A stretch of DNA of 22,729 nucleotides from Sporisorium sorghi (GCA_023212695.1 JALCCG010000325.1:1-22729); one strand, 5' to 3'. Counted from the first letter of the stretch, positions 1 through 9,900 are shown. Program-made: numbers and translations. Notes: generated by a model not told the origin, from the sequence alone.

Positions 1-256
1 CTGAAATTGGAACCTGGAATTTGAATTAAAGGTCTAACATTTTCAGCAAAACCCTGTGGATGGGGAAAAGGATCCCTATCTCTGGGGTTTGTCAATTTGG
101 CAGGGCTTACGTAATCAAAATTTTCCCCATCCCCAATTTCCCCCGGCCGGGTTACCTTAGCGGGATTTTTAACAGTGTTCGCATTTCAACTGCCATTCCA
201 CAAGATGGTTTCTTACCACAACCATCACCTCTAGATCGCCCACACTCTTTGCAACC
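1..256. promoter_or_regulatory. Upstream region of the EAF6 gene
   Basis: No gene is recognised here. The first 170 bases are more AT-rich than the rest of the window. They contain a perfect 12-bp inverted repeat, GGATGGGGAAAA at 58-69 and its complement at 121-132, with 51 bp between the arms. The stretch next to the gene (about 185-256) is C-rich, as expected for a 5' leader. A promoter role is inferred only from position. The left part could equally belong to a neighbouring gene outside the window. Confidence 0.4.
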
Positions 257-1147
257 ATGGCCCCAACAGCCATATCCAGCACTCCCGCTTTAGGCACCTC
301 CTCCGCCACAGCAGCCACCCCCGTCGCTGCCGCCTCGTCCTCCTCCACAACCAACCAGCCCGGCAGCCTCGAAGAAGCCACGCAGCGCTACCAAGCGACC
401 AAACTCGCCCTCCGCACCGGCCTAGCCAACAAACGCATCATCGACCGCGCGCTCATCGACCTCGAGTCCCAAATCTACCTCTTCGAAGGTTCCTATCTGC
501 AATCCACGGCTTCGTCTGGCGGAAACATTGTGAAAGGCTTCGACGCGTATCTGAAAAACTCGTCTACGTCTACTGGCGGTGCACGTGGAGGGAGCAGCAG
601 CAACAGCGCAGCGCTGGGCGAGATCCCGATCGAGGACCGCATTTTTTCATTGTCGTCCGCGACGTACCAGAAGAGTCTCGAGCTCAAAGCGAACGAGGGG
701 TTGGCGGAACACGACGACTCGAGCGCGAACAATACGCCCAAGGCGAGCAAGGCGAGCAAGGCGGGTGCGGCGGAGGCGGATGAGGCCACGCCACTGGGCA
801 AGAAGAAGAAGAAGGACAAGGAGGCTGCCGCTGCAGCTGCCGGTACGCCAGCGGGGGGGAAAGAGGGAAAGAAGAAAAAGGACGACGCGGGCGCAAAGCA
901 TAAGGAGAAGGAGCGCAGCTCCACGCCTAATCTCAAGGGCACCGGTGGAGGTGGCAAGAACACCGACGCGGCGGCGAGTGCGGCTGCGACACCGACTAAA
1001 GGTGTGGGTGGAGCGGCAGGTGGCGGCAAGGCAGGAGGTACGGCGACAAAGCTGAAACGCAAGCTCACGGATGGTGGTGGTGGTGCAGGCAGTGGGGCGG
1101 GCACGCCGACAGGAAAGGCGCAGAAGAGGAAGAAGGACGACGATTGA
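257..1147 (+). CDS. EAF6: EAF6-type subunit of histone acetyltransferase complexes
   Basis: Intron-less, 296 residues, with a good start context (gcaaccATGg). The conserved Eaf6 region covers about residues 38-145. It holds a helical segment (QRYQATKLALRTGLANKRII, then DLESQIYLFEGSYL), the phrase GGNIVKGFDAYLK, and the closing EDRIFSLSSATYQKSLE. Eaf6/MEAF6 is a small nuclear, non-catalytic subunit of NuA4 and related acetyltransferase complexes that acetylate histone H4/H3. The family core is about 110-200 residues. Here an extra tail of about 150 residues is low-complexity Ala/Gly/Thr with basic patches (GKKKKKDKE, GKKKKDD, KLKRKL, KAQKRKKDDD) that look like nuclear localisation or nucleic-acid-binding segments. 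The neighbour is convergent (COX23). Family assignment is firm. The role of the tail is unknown. Confidence 0.9.
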   Translation: MAPTAISSTPALGTSSATAATPVAAASSSSTTNQPGSLEEATQRYQATKLALRTGLANKRIIDRALIDLESQIYLFEGSYLQSTASSGGNIVKGFDAYLKNSSTSTGGARGGSSSNSAALGEIPIEDRIFSLSSATYQKSLELKANEGLAEHDDSSANNTPKASKASKAGAAEADEATPLGKKKKKDKEAAAAAAGTPAGGKEGKKKKDDAGAKHKEKERSSTPNLKGTGGGGKNTDAAASAAATPTKGVGGAAGGGKAGGTATKLKRKLTDGGGGAGSGAGTPTGKAQKRKKDDD

Positions 1148-1466
1148 GTGTGCGAGCTGCGAGCTGCCAAAGTGTTGTAAAGTACGATTCGAATATACCC
1201 TCACTCGATCTTTTCTCAGCATGTGGTCTTGAAGCGATCATGGTCGTGAGAACTACCCGGGTTGTGCATGATGTTTGATTGTTGTCCAAGTGGTTGAATG
1301 TGTTTGTACAATCCCTTCTTACCAATGTCGACGCAAGTCCTGTCCATCCTGTAATCCACTGTCTCCCATCCGAGCAGCCTCCAAGACCGTCCCTTCCACA
1401 CCTTGCCTCCCTTCTACCGTCACCATCTCCCCGACTTAGACCCCATCAATCTCCTCCCATCCTCGC
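1148..1466. other. Convergent 3' intergenic region (EAF6 / COX23)
   Basis: This 319-bp stretch lies between two genes that converge. It should hold both 3' UTRs and polyadenylation signals. The COX23 side is C/T-rich on the + strand. No further gene, RNA or repeat was recognised. Confidence 0.5.
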
Positions 1467-1811
1467 TCAATCAAACGCCCCCGGCCGATTATTCAACCGA
1501 TCCTGTCTCCTCTGATTGATCCACGCCTTCTTGCACTCCCTATACTGATTGAACACATCGCCGCACTTGCTGCGGTCGTACGCGTTGTCGTCGAGGCACT
1601 TCATCGACAGTTTGGCGGCGTGTGCGCAGGGGTCTGTAAATTTGCTCGGTGTTTTGTGCGACATGACGCTGATCAAGTCCTGCGGTTGGCTGGGATCGTT
1701 CGGTGATGCGGAGGAGGAGGAGGAGGACGTGCGGGGGGAAGAGGAGGAGAGGTAGGATAATGTCGAGGCGGACGAGGCTTCCTCTGGGGTGGGTTTGTAC
1801 TTTGATGGCAT
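1467..1811 (-). CDS. COX23: COX23-type twin CX9C mitochondrial intermembrane-space protein
   Basis: 114 residues from the ATG at 1811. The C-terminal half has the twin CX9C (CHCH) signature: C-AHAAKLSMK-C, then a spacer with NAYDRSKC, then C-GDVFNQYRE-C followed by KKAWINQRR. This arrangement, including the DRSKC and YRECKK phrases, matches Cox23. Cox23 is imported into the mitochondrial intermembrane space by the Mia40 oxidative relay and is needed for cytochrome c oxidase assembly (copper delivery). The N-terminal half is Ser/Pro-rich and unstructured. The frame stays open to an ATG at 1904, which would add 31 residues. I prefer 1811 because the added part is not conserved-looking and reads like a 5' leader. 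The gene is divergent from the p24 gene. Confidence 0.85.
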   Translation of the reverse strand: MPSKYKPTPEEASSASTLSYLSSSSPRTSSSSSSASPNDPSQPQDLISVMSHKTPSKFTDPCAHAAKLSMKCLDDNAYDRSKCGDVFNQYRECKKAWINQRRQDRLNNRPGAFD

Positions 1812-2313
1812 TGCTTGCTCCCTGTGGTGGCTGATGTGAGGTAGGGTTGTGATGGTGTCGAGGTGAGAAGAGGAGGAGGAGCGAGGTGGCGCCGAGATGC
1901 GCAAGTTGGAGGGATTGGGCGGAAAAAATGATGTTTGTTAGATTTTGAGGACTCTGTCTCGTGCGGGTGGGAAATCTTGGCTGCTGAGCTGGAACCAACG
2001 GAAATGCGCGCTGTCGACCTTCGCTCGCTCGGACCTGTCAACGAAGACGACATCATGTACACCACCATCTCCTCATCGGAGCACGACCTAGTGCAGCTGG
2101 CTGCTTTCACGAGTCTTCAAACGACCCAAGGATTCATTTTGGCCACCGCTTTTGCGCAGCCACGCACAGCCAAACCCCCCCCCCCGGGGATCGATACTGC
2201 CCTCACGAACCGCAGCAACATCGCCCAGCAAATCTCGCACAACGAACTTTCACGGAAAAAAAAAAAAAAAAAAAAAGCAGACCTCTATTCACCTCACACT
2301 CCCTTGCTTCACG
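1812..2313. promoter_or_regulatory. Divergent promoter region between COX23 and the p24 gene
   Basis: About 500 bp separate the two divergent start codons. The part near the p24 gene has a C11 run (2175-2185) and an A21 run (2256-2276), the latter ending 37 bp before the p24 ATG. Poly(dA:dT) tracts are known to exclude nucleosomes in fungal promoters, so a promoter function for the A-run is plausible. No TATA element stands out. Confidence 0.5.
2256..2276. repeat. A21 homopolymer in the p24 promoter/leader
   Basis: Twenty-one consecutive A on the + strand, just upstream of the p24 start codon. It may be a poly(dA:dT) promoter element. Its exact length is uncertain, since homopolymers are error-prone in sequencing. 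Confidence 0.9.
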
Positions 2314-2988
2314 ATGATCACACTACCGCGTCTCTCGGTAGGCCCGCTGCTCAGCGCACTCCTCCTGCTCACGCTCGCCATCCTCACCCCAACCCCTGTC
2401 TCCGGCGCGGCCCTAACCACTTTGGTGGAACCACACGAGCGCTTGTGCTTCTACGCATGGGTCGACGCCGCCGGCGAAAAAGTAGGCTTCTACTTCGCCG
2501 TCCAATCCGGCGGCCACTTCGATATCGACTACACCGTCCACGACCCCGACAACAAACTCATCATCTCGGGCCACAAAGAGCGCCAGCTCGACATCATCTT
2601 CACCGGCAACACGGTCGGCGAGTACACGTTCTGCTTTGAGAACAGCATGTCGACCATCGCGGAGAAGCTGGTGGATTTCGACATTACGGTCGAGAGCGAA
2701 CCGCGGCTGGAGCTGCCCATTCAGCCGGCGAAGCTGTTGAAGGAGCACAGCGCGCCGTTGGAGGAAGGGATCGGGGGGATGGCCGAGAAGCTGACGCAGA
2801 TCTCAAGGACGCAGAGGTACTTCAGGGTGAGGGAGAATAGGAACTTCGATACGGTCAAGAGTACGCAGAGTAAGATCTTCTGGTACAGTGTCGTGGAGAG
2901 CGCCACGATGGTCGGCATCAGTGTGGCGCAGGTGTGGATTGTAAGGGCGCTGTTCGAGAAGGGTAGCACCAAGAGGTATCGCGTGTGA
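2314..2988 (+). CDS. p24 family (EMP24/GP25L/ERP) cargo receptor, GOLD domain
   Basis: 224 residues from the ATG at 2314. The frame is open further upstream, but that part would translate the A21 run and is not credible. Residues 1-31 form a signal peptide (hydrophobic LLSALLLLTLAIL, cleavage near VSG-A). A GOLD domain follows with the two conserved cysteines (ERLCFYAWV, C45, and EYTFCFENS). Then comes a juxtamembrane coiled region (ISRTQRYFRVRENRNFDTVKS), one transmembrane helix near the end (about 190-212), and a short cytosolic tail LFEKGSTKRYRV. p24 proteins cycle between ER and Golgi in COPII/COPI vesicles and select cargo such as GPI-anchored proteins. The tail has no canonical KKxx. 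The juxtamembrane motif resembles the ERP2/3/4 (gamma) group, but I cannot settle the subfamily. Confidence 0.92.
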   Translation: MITLPRLSVGPLLSALLLLTLAILTPTPVSGAALTTLVEPHERLCFYAWVDAAGEKVGFYFAVQSGGHFDIDYTVHDPDNKLIISGHKERQLDIIFTGNTVGEYTFCFENSMSTIAEKLVDFDITVESEPRLELPIQPAKLLKEHSAPLEEGIGGMAEKLTQISRTQRYFRVRENRNFDTVKSTQSKIFWYSVVESATMVGISVAQVWIVRALFEKGSTKRYRV

Positions 2989-3396
2989 GGGCTGCGATGG
3001 CTGGTCAGTCTGCGCGGATCGATACGCAGAACACTCTTGTATCAGGTGATGAAAATGTCAAATGCAAATCATCCCAGAGTGGCTGGTGACTTGTGTGAGC
3101 AGTTGGTGCGAAGGACAACGGCCTCAGCCTTGGGCTGAAGAATGTCGGGACGAAGAATGTCGGGACGAGTTTCAGTGTGTGGGCGTTGTGTGTTGGTCCT
3201 GTCGCGGCTTGGTCAAAAGGCAAACCGCTGAACGAACAGCTTCTCTGCCTCGAGATCTCGCCATTCGTCCCACCTCGCTCAAACACGCAAGCACCCAAAG
3301 AGCTCACACATCACACACACCTCACACCCATACAAGCTCGTGAACCGATCCATTCCCAGCCTCATCCCACCGAACTTCCTTCCCCAACGCTGCCCT
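2989..3396. other. Convergent 3' intergenic region with a 15-bp tandem repeat
   Basis: 408 bp between the convergent p24 and methylcrotonyl-CoA carboxylase genes. It holds two perfect adjacent copies of a 15-bp unit (gaagaatgtcgggac) at 3137-3151 and 3152-3166. A CA-rich stretch lies around 3304-3330. No gene was recognised. The region should hold both 3' UTRs. Confidence 0.55.
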
Positions 3397-5685
3397 TCAC
3401 TCGTCCTCCTTGAAGCGCACCAACACACTCCCCTCCTTAACCAGCTCGCCCGCCCTACACCTGCCACTCACGCTCTCCACCACCCCGTCCCTGCTCGCCT
3501 TCAAGCTGATCTCGGTCTTCATCGCCTCCAAAATCACCACCGTCTCTCCGCGCTTCACGCTCTGCCCGGGGTGCACCTTGCAGTCGACGATCTTGCACGG
3601 CATGGGCGCGACTAGAGCGTCTGCCGCGCCCGCAGCCGTGGAGGAGCCGGCGGAGTGGAGCTTCGAGTGCCATGCGGGGGGTTGGAGGGTGAGCGTGGTG
3701 ACGACGCCTGTGGGCAGGAACGTGGTTAAGGTGGGGTGGGTGAGGATGGTCGTACCTGTTGGGCGGATCGAGAGCGTTGTTGTCGGGCCCCCGCTGGAGG
3801 GGGAGCAAGGGGAGAGGGTGACGTCGAACGTATCGTCAGCCTCGTGGGGCGTGACGGTGACGCTGAGCGCACCCAGCGTCGCATGCGATACGTCGAACGT
3901 CCTCGCCCTGTTGATCTCTGCAAACTCCGTCCACACGCCACCCTTCCCACCGCCCAACGCCTTGGCCAGATCGCGCTGGAACATCCACACCACGCCCTGC
4001 GCCACCGCCTCCCTCACCTCCTCCTCCCGCGTATACGGATCGCCGAACAACCCGCCCTCCCCGTACTTTCCTATAAACCCGGTCTCCACCTCGCCCTCGA
4101 CAAACTTCGGGTGCCGCACCAAATTCTTCAAAAACTGTATGTTCGTCATAGGCCCCACGACCTGGTACGCATTCAACGCATTACCCAAGATACGCAGCGC
4201 CTCCGTACGGTCCCTACCGCGCACGATGAGCTTGGCGATCATCGGGTCGTAGTGCACGCTGATCTCGTCACCCGTCACGAAGCCCGTGTCGACCCTTACC
4301 ACCGCCTCCCCCGCCGCTGTCGTTGCGCCGTAGCGCGTGGCGATGTGGGTGTTGGAGTGTGTATCCGTCGTGGTGTGCGGCAGGGCGACGTGGACGAGTG
4401 TGCCCGTATCCGGCAGGAAGCCGGCGTCGGTGTTCTCGGCATAGATGCGCGCCTCGAACGCATGACCCTCGATCACGAGCTCGTGCTGGAGCAGAGGCAG
4501 CCGGTTGCCCGCAGCCACCTCGAGCTGCCACTCGACCAGATCCAACCCACTGACCATCTCCGTCACGGGGTGCTCGACCTGCAGCCGCGTATTCATCTCC
4601 ATAAAGTAAAACATCTCGGGTCTCTTTGCGTCCAGGATAAACTCCACCGTGCCCGCACCCACGTACCCGACGGCTTTCGCTGCAGCAACAGCCTTCTCGC
4701 CCAGCTCGCGCCTCAGCGCCTCCGGCAGATGCGGCGCCGGAGCTTCTTCGATGATCTTCTGATGCCGGCGCTGAACCGAGCAGTCGCGCTCCGAGATGTA
4801 CACAGCGTTGCCGTGCGCGTCGGCAAACACCTGCACCTCGACATGGCGCGGCGCAGTGAGGTACTTTTCAATCAGCACCGTGGCGTCGCCGAACGACTTG
4901 AGCGCCTCGCGCTGCGCCGACGCCAGCGCATCTGCAAAGTCTCCCCGTGTTTCGGCGATCTTCATCCCTTTACCCCCGCCGCCTTTGACGGCTTTGATGA
5001 GCACGGGGTAGCCGATGGTGTCCGCCTCGCGCGCGAGCAGCTCGGGGTCCTGGTCTGCTCCGTGGTAGCCGGGCACGCACGGGACTCCGGCTGCGAGCAT
5101 GATTTCCTTGCTGGCGGACTTGCTGCCCATGGCGTCGATCGCGGTCGAGGGCGGACCGATGAACGTGACGTCCGGGGCGGATTCGAGCAGTGCGGCGAAC
5201 GCAGCATTTTCCGAGAGAAAGCCGTAGCCCGGGTGAATCATCGTAGCGCCTGTACGTTGGGCTACAGCCAAGATCTTGTCCTGTCGCAGGTACGATTCGG
5301 AGGAGGCAGCAGGGCCGATGCAGTACGCCTCGTCGGCGAGCTTGACGTGCCGAGCTGCAGCATCCGCCTCGGAGAACACGGCGACGGTGGAAATGCCCAG
5401 CCGCCGACAGGTGCGCATTATTCGGCATGCGATCTCACCGCGATTGGCGATGAGGATCTTGGCGGGTAGCGGTTGGAGTCGAATAGGAGTAGGGTCTACG
5501 GCGGTTGATGTGACCGTAGATGCGTTGCGATGGTTGTGAGTCGACTGTAGCGGAGCCGGGTGAACGCGGGACGACGTGGTGTGCACCTGTCGACGCAGCG
5601 TGGCGGCGGATCGTGATGCGACGGCAGCTGTGCCAATGCGCACAGCCGCGAATCTGGGCTTGAGAGCCGCGCAAGTTCGAAGCAT
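3397..5685 (-). CDS. Methylcrotonyl-CoA carboxylase, alpha (biotin-containing) subunit
   Basis: 762 residues from the ATG at 5685, intron-less. Residues 1 to about 60 are Arg/Ser/Ala-rich without acids, as in a mitochondrial presequence. The biotin carboxylase part starts near 75 (KILIANRGEIACRIMRTCRR). It includes IHPGYGFLSEN (150-160), the ATP-grasp glycine loop KGGGGKGMKI (234-243) and MEMNTRLQVEHPVTE (362-376). The C-terminal biotinyl domain has EAMKTEI, with Lys723 as the biotin site. The enzyme carboxylates 3-methylcrotonyl-CoA in mitochondrial leucine breakdown, together with a beta subunit not present here. The length fits MCC alpha (human about 725) and excludes pyruvate and acetyl-CoA carboxylases, which are fused to carboxyltransferase domains. 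Propionyl-CoA carboxylase alpha is the main alternative. The frame continues upstream to 5766, but the presequence argues for 5685. Confidence 0.88.
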   Translation of the reverse strand: MLRTCAALKPRFAAVRIGTAAVASRSAATLRRQVHTTSSRVHPAPLQSTHNHRNASTVTSTAVDPTPIRLQPLPAKILIANRGEIACRIMRTCRRLGISTVAVFSEADAAARHVKLADEAYCIGPAASSESYLRQDKILAVAQRTGATMIHPGYGFLSENAAFAALLESAPDVTFIGPPSTAIDAMGSKSASKEIMLAAGVPCVPGYHGADQDPELLAREADTIGYPVLIKAVKGGGGKGMKIAETRGDFADALASAQREALKSFGDATVLIEKYLTAPRHVEVQVFADAHGNAVYISERDCSVQRRHQKIIEEAPAPHLPEALRRELGEKAVAAAKAVGYVGAGTVEFILDAKRPEMFYFMEMNTRLQVEHPVTEMVSGLDLVEWQLEVAAGNRLPLLQHELVIEGHAFEARIYAENTDAGFLPDTGTLVHVALPHTTTDTHSNTHIATRYGATTAAGEAVVRVDTGFVTGDEISVHYDPMIAKLIVRGRDRTEALRILGNALNAYQVVGPMTNIQFLKNLVRHPKFVEGEVETGFIGKYGEGGLFGDPYTREEEVREAVAQGVVWMFQRDLAKALGGGKGGVWTEFAEINRARTFDVSHATLGALSVTVTPHEADDTFDVTLSPCSPSSGGPTTTLSIRPTGTTILTHPTLTTFLPTGVVTTLTLQPPAWHSKLHSAGSSTAAGAADALVAPMPCKIVDCKVHPGQSVKRGETVVILEAMKTEISLKASRDGVVESVSGRCRAGELVKEGSVLVRFKEDE

Positions 5686-6229
5686 GTTGACAAGGACGAA
5701 GCACTGTGTAGAACCAAAAACGATGTTCACCTTCTCGCTGAGATGACTCTGATGGTGATGGATCAAAGATGCTGGTGGTCGAACGACAAGACTTCAATTA
5801 GTGCGGGGGCCCTTTTCTGCCGTGTCAGGCGTGTGTGGGGCAAGCACATCCCACAGCCGCTTGCTTGCCCCGCACTTTTTTCCCCTCCTTCTCTGACACG
5901 CTTGTTTGCCGACCAACTTTGCCCGCTGTCGCCTTCAAACCCGAGCCGGATCCACGGTTTTGACGGTCGCCGTTTCTCCCTTCGACCTCACACATCCCCA
6001 GCCCAGCATCGTCGTACGATACCCTCACACCGACGACGACGACGACGCTCACTGCCTTTCACTCACGCCAGCACACACAAAGCTGGAATTACAACTCAAT
6101 CTTTCTGAAAACGAATCAATGCAAACGGAACCATCAAAGTCAAAATATTACAATACAGAAACATGTGCTGAGTGCCTATTGCTGCCTTGGTAGTGCGTCG
6201 AGTCTGAGCATGAGGTGCAGGAACCGCTC
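5686..6229. promoter_or_regulatory. Upstream region of the MCC alpha gene; 3' flank of SNF5
   Basis: 544 bp that should contain the MCC alpha promoter and the SNF5 3' UTR. A nested inverted repeat lies at 5821-5900. Its outer arms are CGTGTCAG (5821-5828) and CTGACACG (5893-5900). Its inner arms are GTGGGGCAAGCA (5835-5846) and TGCTTGCCCC plus GCAC (5862-5875). It sits about 135-215 bp upstream of the MCC start codon and could be a regulator binding site. No gene was recognised. Confidence 0.45.
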
Positions 6230-6868
6230 TCAAGGCGCAGGCGCATGCGCAGCACTGGGACTCTTGTGCGGCGAACCAGCTGCAGCTGCTGCACCCCCGC
6301 CGCCGCCTGGCGACCCAGCACCTGCACCTGCACCTGCACCTGCACCTGCACTTGCTGCCGCTGCCGCTGCCGCTGCTGCTACCGGCGGCGCCGTGTTGCC
6401 ATACACTCTCTTGTTGACGTTAGCACGGTGCAGACGGTTGCGCAGGTGAATCTCAAAGTTGTTGAGACTCTCTCCCGGTCCAGGCGTGTATAGCTTGCCG
6501 GGGCAGTCGAGGCATCGTACCCTCCATTCCGGCTGCGGCGGGGGCGCCACTCCAGCTGGACGCGGTCGTTGCTGGATCACGAATCGGTCGTTCGGATAGC
6601 GTGCCTTGAGCGCGGCATCAGACTGCGTCAGCCAGTCCGGAGGCGTGGCGCCTAGAATCGCTGCCATGCGCGGCGATGCGTTCGACAGGGTCGGCGTGCC
6701 TGCTGCGCCGCCCGACATTCCGGATGGCGATCCGGTCACACCAGCGGCTGCACCAGGTGCTACACCGCTGCCAAATGCATCGGCAACATTAGCGTCCGTC
6801 GAGGTCGTACCTGCTTGGCTTGCATCGCCAGCCTCGGTCTTGACATCCACAGCACCACTTGCCGCCAC

Positions 6869-6903
<35 letters not shown>

Positions 6904-9900
6904 CGGCCACTTGGCCGTCCTTGGCAGCTTCCTCTTCAGCCGCAGCAAACGACGCCGTCACTTTGTCCCGCGCGCTGTCCGCTGCTCCGCGTCGCACAGG
7001 CTGCGAATCCTCCTCGTTCCAAATCGATTGTGACGCCGACTTGCGCGATCGAGGCGCCGGCTCGGGACTACTCGACCTCGACGACGAGTCGCTGTCATCC
7101 GGACTGCCCACCATCTCGAACGGCAAATCATCATCCGAACGATCGCCACCATCACCGCGGCTTGCCGCTCTCGAAGATGCAGGTGGTCGGCCTTTGCGTC
7201 GTACTCCGCTGCCGTCGTCATTGCCACCGGCTCCACCATCTGGTTTGGGCGTGTCCGCCGCACTCGTGGGCTCGGTCGAGTCCTCCTGCTCTCCCAGCGC
7301 ATTGAGCAGCGCCGTGTCGATCAGCGGATTCGAAACGCCCATCTTGCGGTTCAGCGCTTGCTGCTGCTTGAGATGCGCCACCGGATCGCGCGTGTACTCC
7401 AAGAAAAGAACCTTGCGGTGCCGGTGGTAGTACTTGCCACACGGTCCACACAGCGACTTGTCGCCCAGCGGTCCTTTTCGCCTGCCGGGCGCGAGCGTGC
7501 CCGGGATACCGCAGTTCGAGCAATGCCACAAGCCGTCGTGGAAGTTGGGATGCTGACGCTCCAGATCCTCCGGTCGCACATTGTTGCGCTGCGCATACGA
7601 CAGCGAGACAAGCTTGGGCGCAGGCTTCTCGGCTTGCGAGCCCGTCGCCTGGTTCTCGGGAGACCGTGCGCGCTTCCTCGCCTCTTCCTCCGTGTACTCG
7701 GGCGCAAACTTGGGTCCACCGGGATCCGTCTTGCGTCCCAAACCGCCAGGGAAATCAAAGTGGATGGCGTGGTGGTTGATCTTGGGCTTCTTGCGATCGG
7801 GCAGACCCAGACCATCGGGACCAGGTGTCGGCGTGCCCACGTCGATCGCCTGCGACGGCGCGATCGAGGCGTTGGCCGCGGCTGCAGCGGCACGACGCGT
7901 CGACATGCCTCCGTAGCGATCGCTGAGACCGTTGGCGTTCTGCAGAGCGTTGGCCGCGTCGGTCTGCACCGTCTGAATGCCGTACACCGCCGGCGTGCGT
8001 TGCGTCTTTTGCGGGTCGCGATCGGGCAGGTTGATGCCACGACGGCCACGCGTCTGGCGACGCTTTCGTCGTGCCTCGCGCTCGCGCTCTCGGTCCAGTC
8101 GTTCGATCTCGGCCTCGGTGAGCTGCAGCAGGCGCGGCGTGAAGTGGTACGACTCGATCTCGCCCCTCGACACGTTGGACTTGCTGATGGGTCCGAGGAA
8201 AGCCGCACGCAGTTCTTCGTCGGCGATCGGTCTGCCATCGAACATGTGACCGGTCATGGCCAGCGACTTGACATGCACAGAGACCTGCTCGCGGATCGAG
8301 TGAGCGATGGCCGTCTTGAACTCGCCCGAAAGGCCCAGATCTGCCGCAAACGCCTCGGCAAACTTTTCAGCAGCGGCAGGGTCCGACTCGCTGGCATCCC
8401 ATTCGAACTGATCGAGCAGGTTCATGGCGCCAACGGTGATATCGAGCTTGATGATCATGCGCAGCTCCTCGGCTGGAGCCGTGTCGACGATCTCGGGCGG
8501 CTCGGATCCTGCATCGTCCTCCTCGCTGCTGTCATCTGCGTGCATCGCCACGTCCTCGTCGGCACCATTGGTAGCAGCAACTGCAGCGGAAGACTTGTCG
8601 CCGAACGGCAGCGATTCGACCCTGCGTCGCCACTTGGACCACCAGCGCAAGTCCTTGTCCTCGAGCGAGCCCTTGCCCTCCTTGGCATCCAAGTTGAAAT
8701 CAAAGGAAGGCTTCGCATTGAACGCGCTGGTCGTCTGGTGATCGAGGATCTGCGTGGTGATCTGCTCCTTGATCTGCGGCACAAACACGGTGGCGGGCAG
8801 TCCAATGTCTTCGCAGATCGATTGGGCGAATGCATCGACGTTGATGTGCGAGTCGTGCGCGTTCCAGGTGAACGTGTCGCGCAGCTTCCAATGCTCGTGG
8901 TCGATCTCGAGTCGGATCGGTACGAGGTCTTCGCCCTGCTGCGAGACCGACTCCATCAGAGAGCGCTTGAGAGGAATGTGAGGACGCGCACCGCGCTGAC
9001 CTTGATCCAGCTCGGCTCGCTTCTGGTTGGGGAAGAGCACGCCAAACGGCCTGAACATGTCGCGCGACAGACCCGACACGTCTTCCTCCTCGGGGCGCTC
9101 CCACCATGCCAAGGGCTTTGGCATGGTGATGGTACCGTCGGATGCCTTTCTTCGAGGCGGCCTCACGCTGTCGAAGCGGTCCCTCAGCGAGTTGTTCATC
9201 TCTCGCTGCTGCTGTCGGAAGAGCGTCTCGTACTCGAGGTCTCGCTTCATGATGCTGGCAAGTTCGGCCTCTTGCTCTGCAGTGAGCGGGGTCCACACGG
9301 CCTCATCGGTCTTGTCGCCTGCAGAGCTCGCTGCTGCTGCTGCTGCATCATCGCCCTTTTCTTCGGTTGCATGCTGCGGCGCAGCGGGTCGCATGGCATC
9401 GTCCAGCTTGGTGACACGCGTGTTGAAGTGCGTGATGGGCGTGCCGATCGCCGACTCCTTCGGTGCAGGTCCACCGAGCAGCATGGGCATGTTGGCCAAG
9501 TTCGATGGCACCGTTTGAGCGAAAGCGGGCGTGGCACCAGCCAGCGTCGTGGGCTTGCCCGTCGCCATCGCAGCCTCTGCTGCTGCATCGAGCAGCATCG
9601 GTGCCTCGTCCATCGCACGGGCGCCAGGCAGGGCTGCAGCGCCTGGCATAGGTGGAGCACCCGGCAGACCAGCCGAAGGAGCTTGGGACCCCTTCCGACC
9701 TTTGGGGGTGGGAGTTGCGCCGCCAAAGCTACCAATGAGCTGCGCTTGCGCCGACGGTTGCCCAGCGGCTGCGCTTGCTGCGGCCATGGCCATCGGACTG
9801 GGTGTCGTAGCTGCGATTGCATCCATGCTTCCAGCAGCCGAGCCTACCAGTGATGGCCTCCTGTGATCTGGAGTGGCACTGAGCGAAGGGTCTTGCACCA

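Noticed and set aside
2152..2313. Upstream start for the p24 protein
   Set aside because: It would add 54 residues including a Lys run encoded by the A21 tract and would bury the signal peptide, so the ATG at 2314 is preferred.
1935..2639. 234-codon + strand frame overlapping the p24 gene
   Set aside because: It runs through the A21 tract and then out of frame over the conserved p24 sequence.
3736..5469. 577-codon + strand frame opposite MCC alpha
   Set aside because: Arg/His/Leu-rich shadow of a conserved gene with no family features.
7358..9853. 831-codon open frame on the + strand opposite SNF5
   Set aside because: It is antisense to the SNF5 domain region and has no recognisable domain. 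GC-rich third positions keep antisense frames open. The minus-strand protein is clearly the real one.
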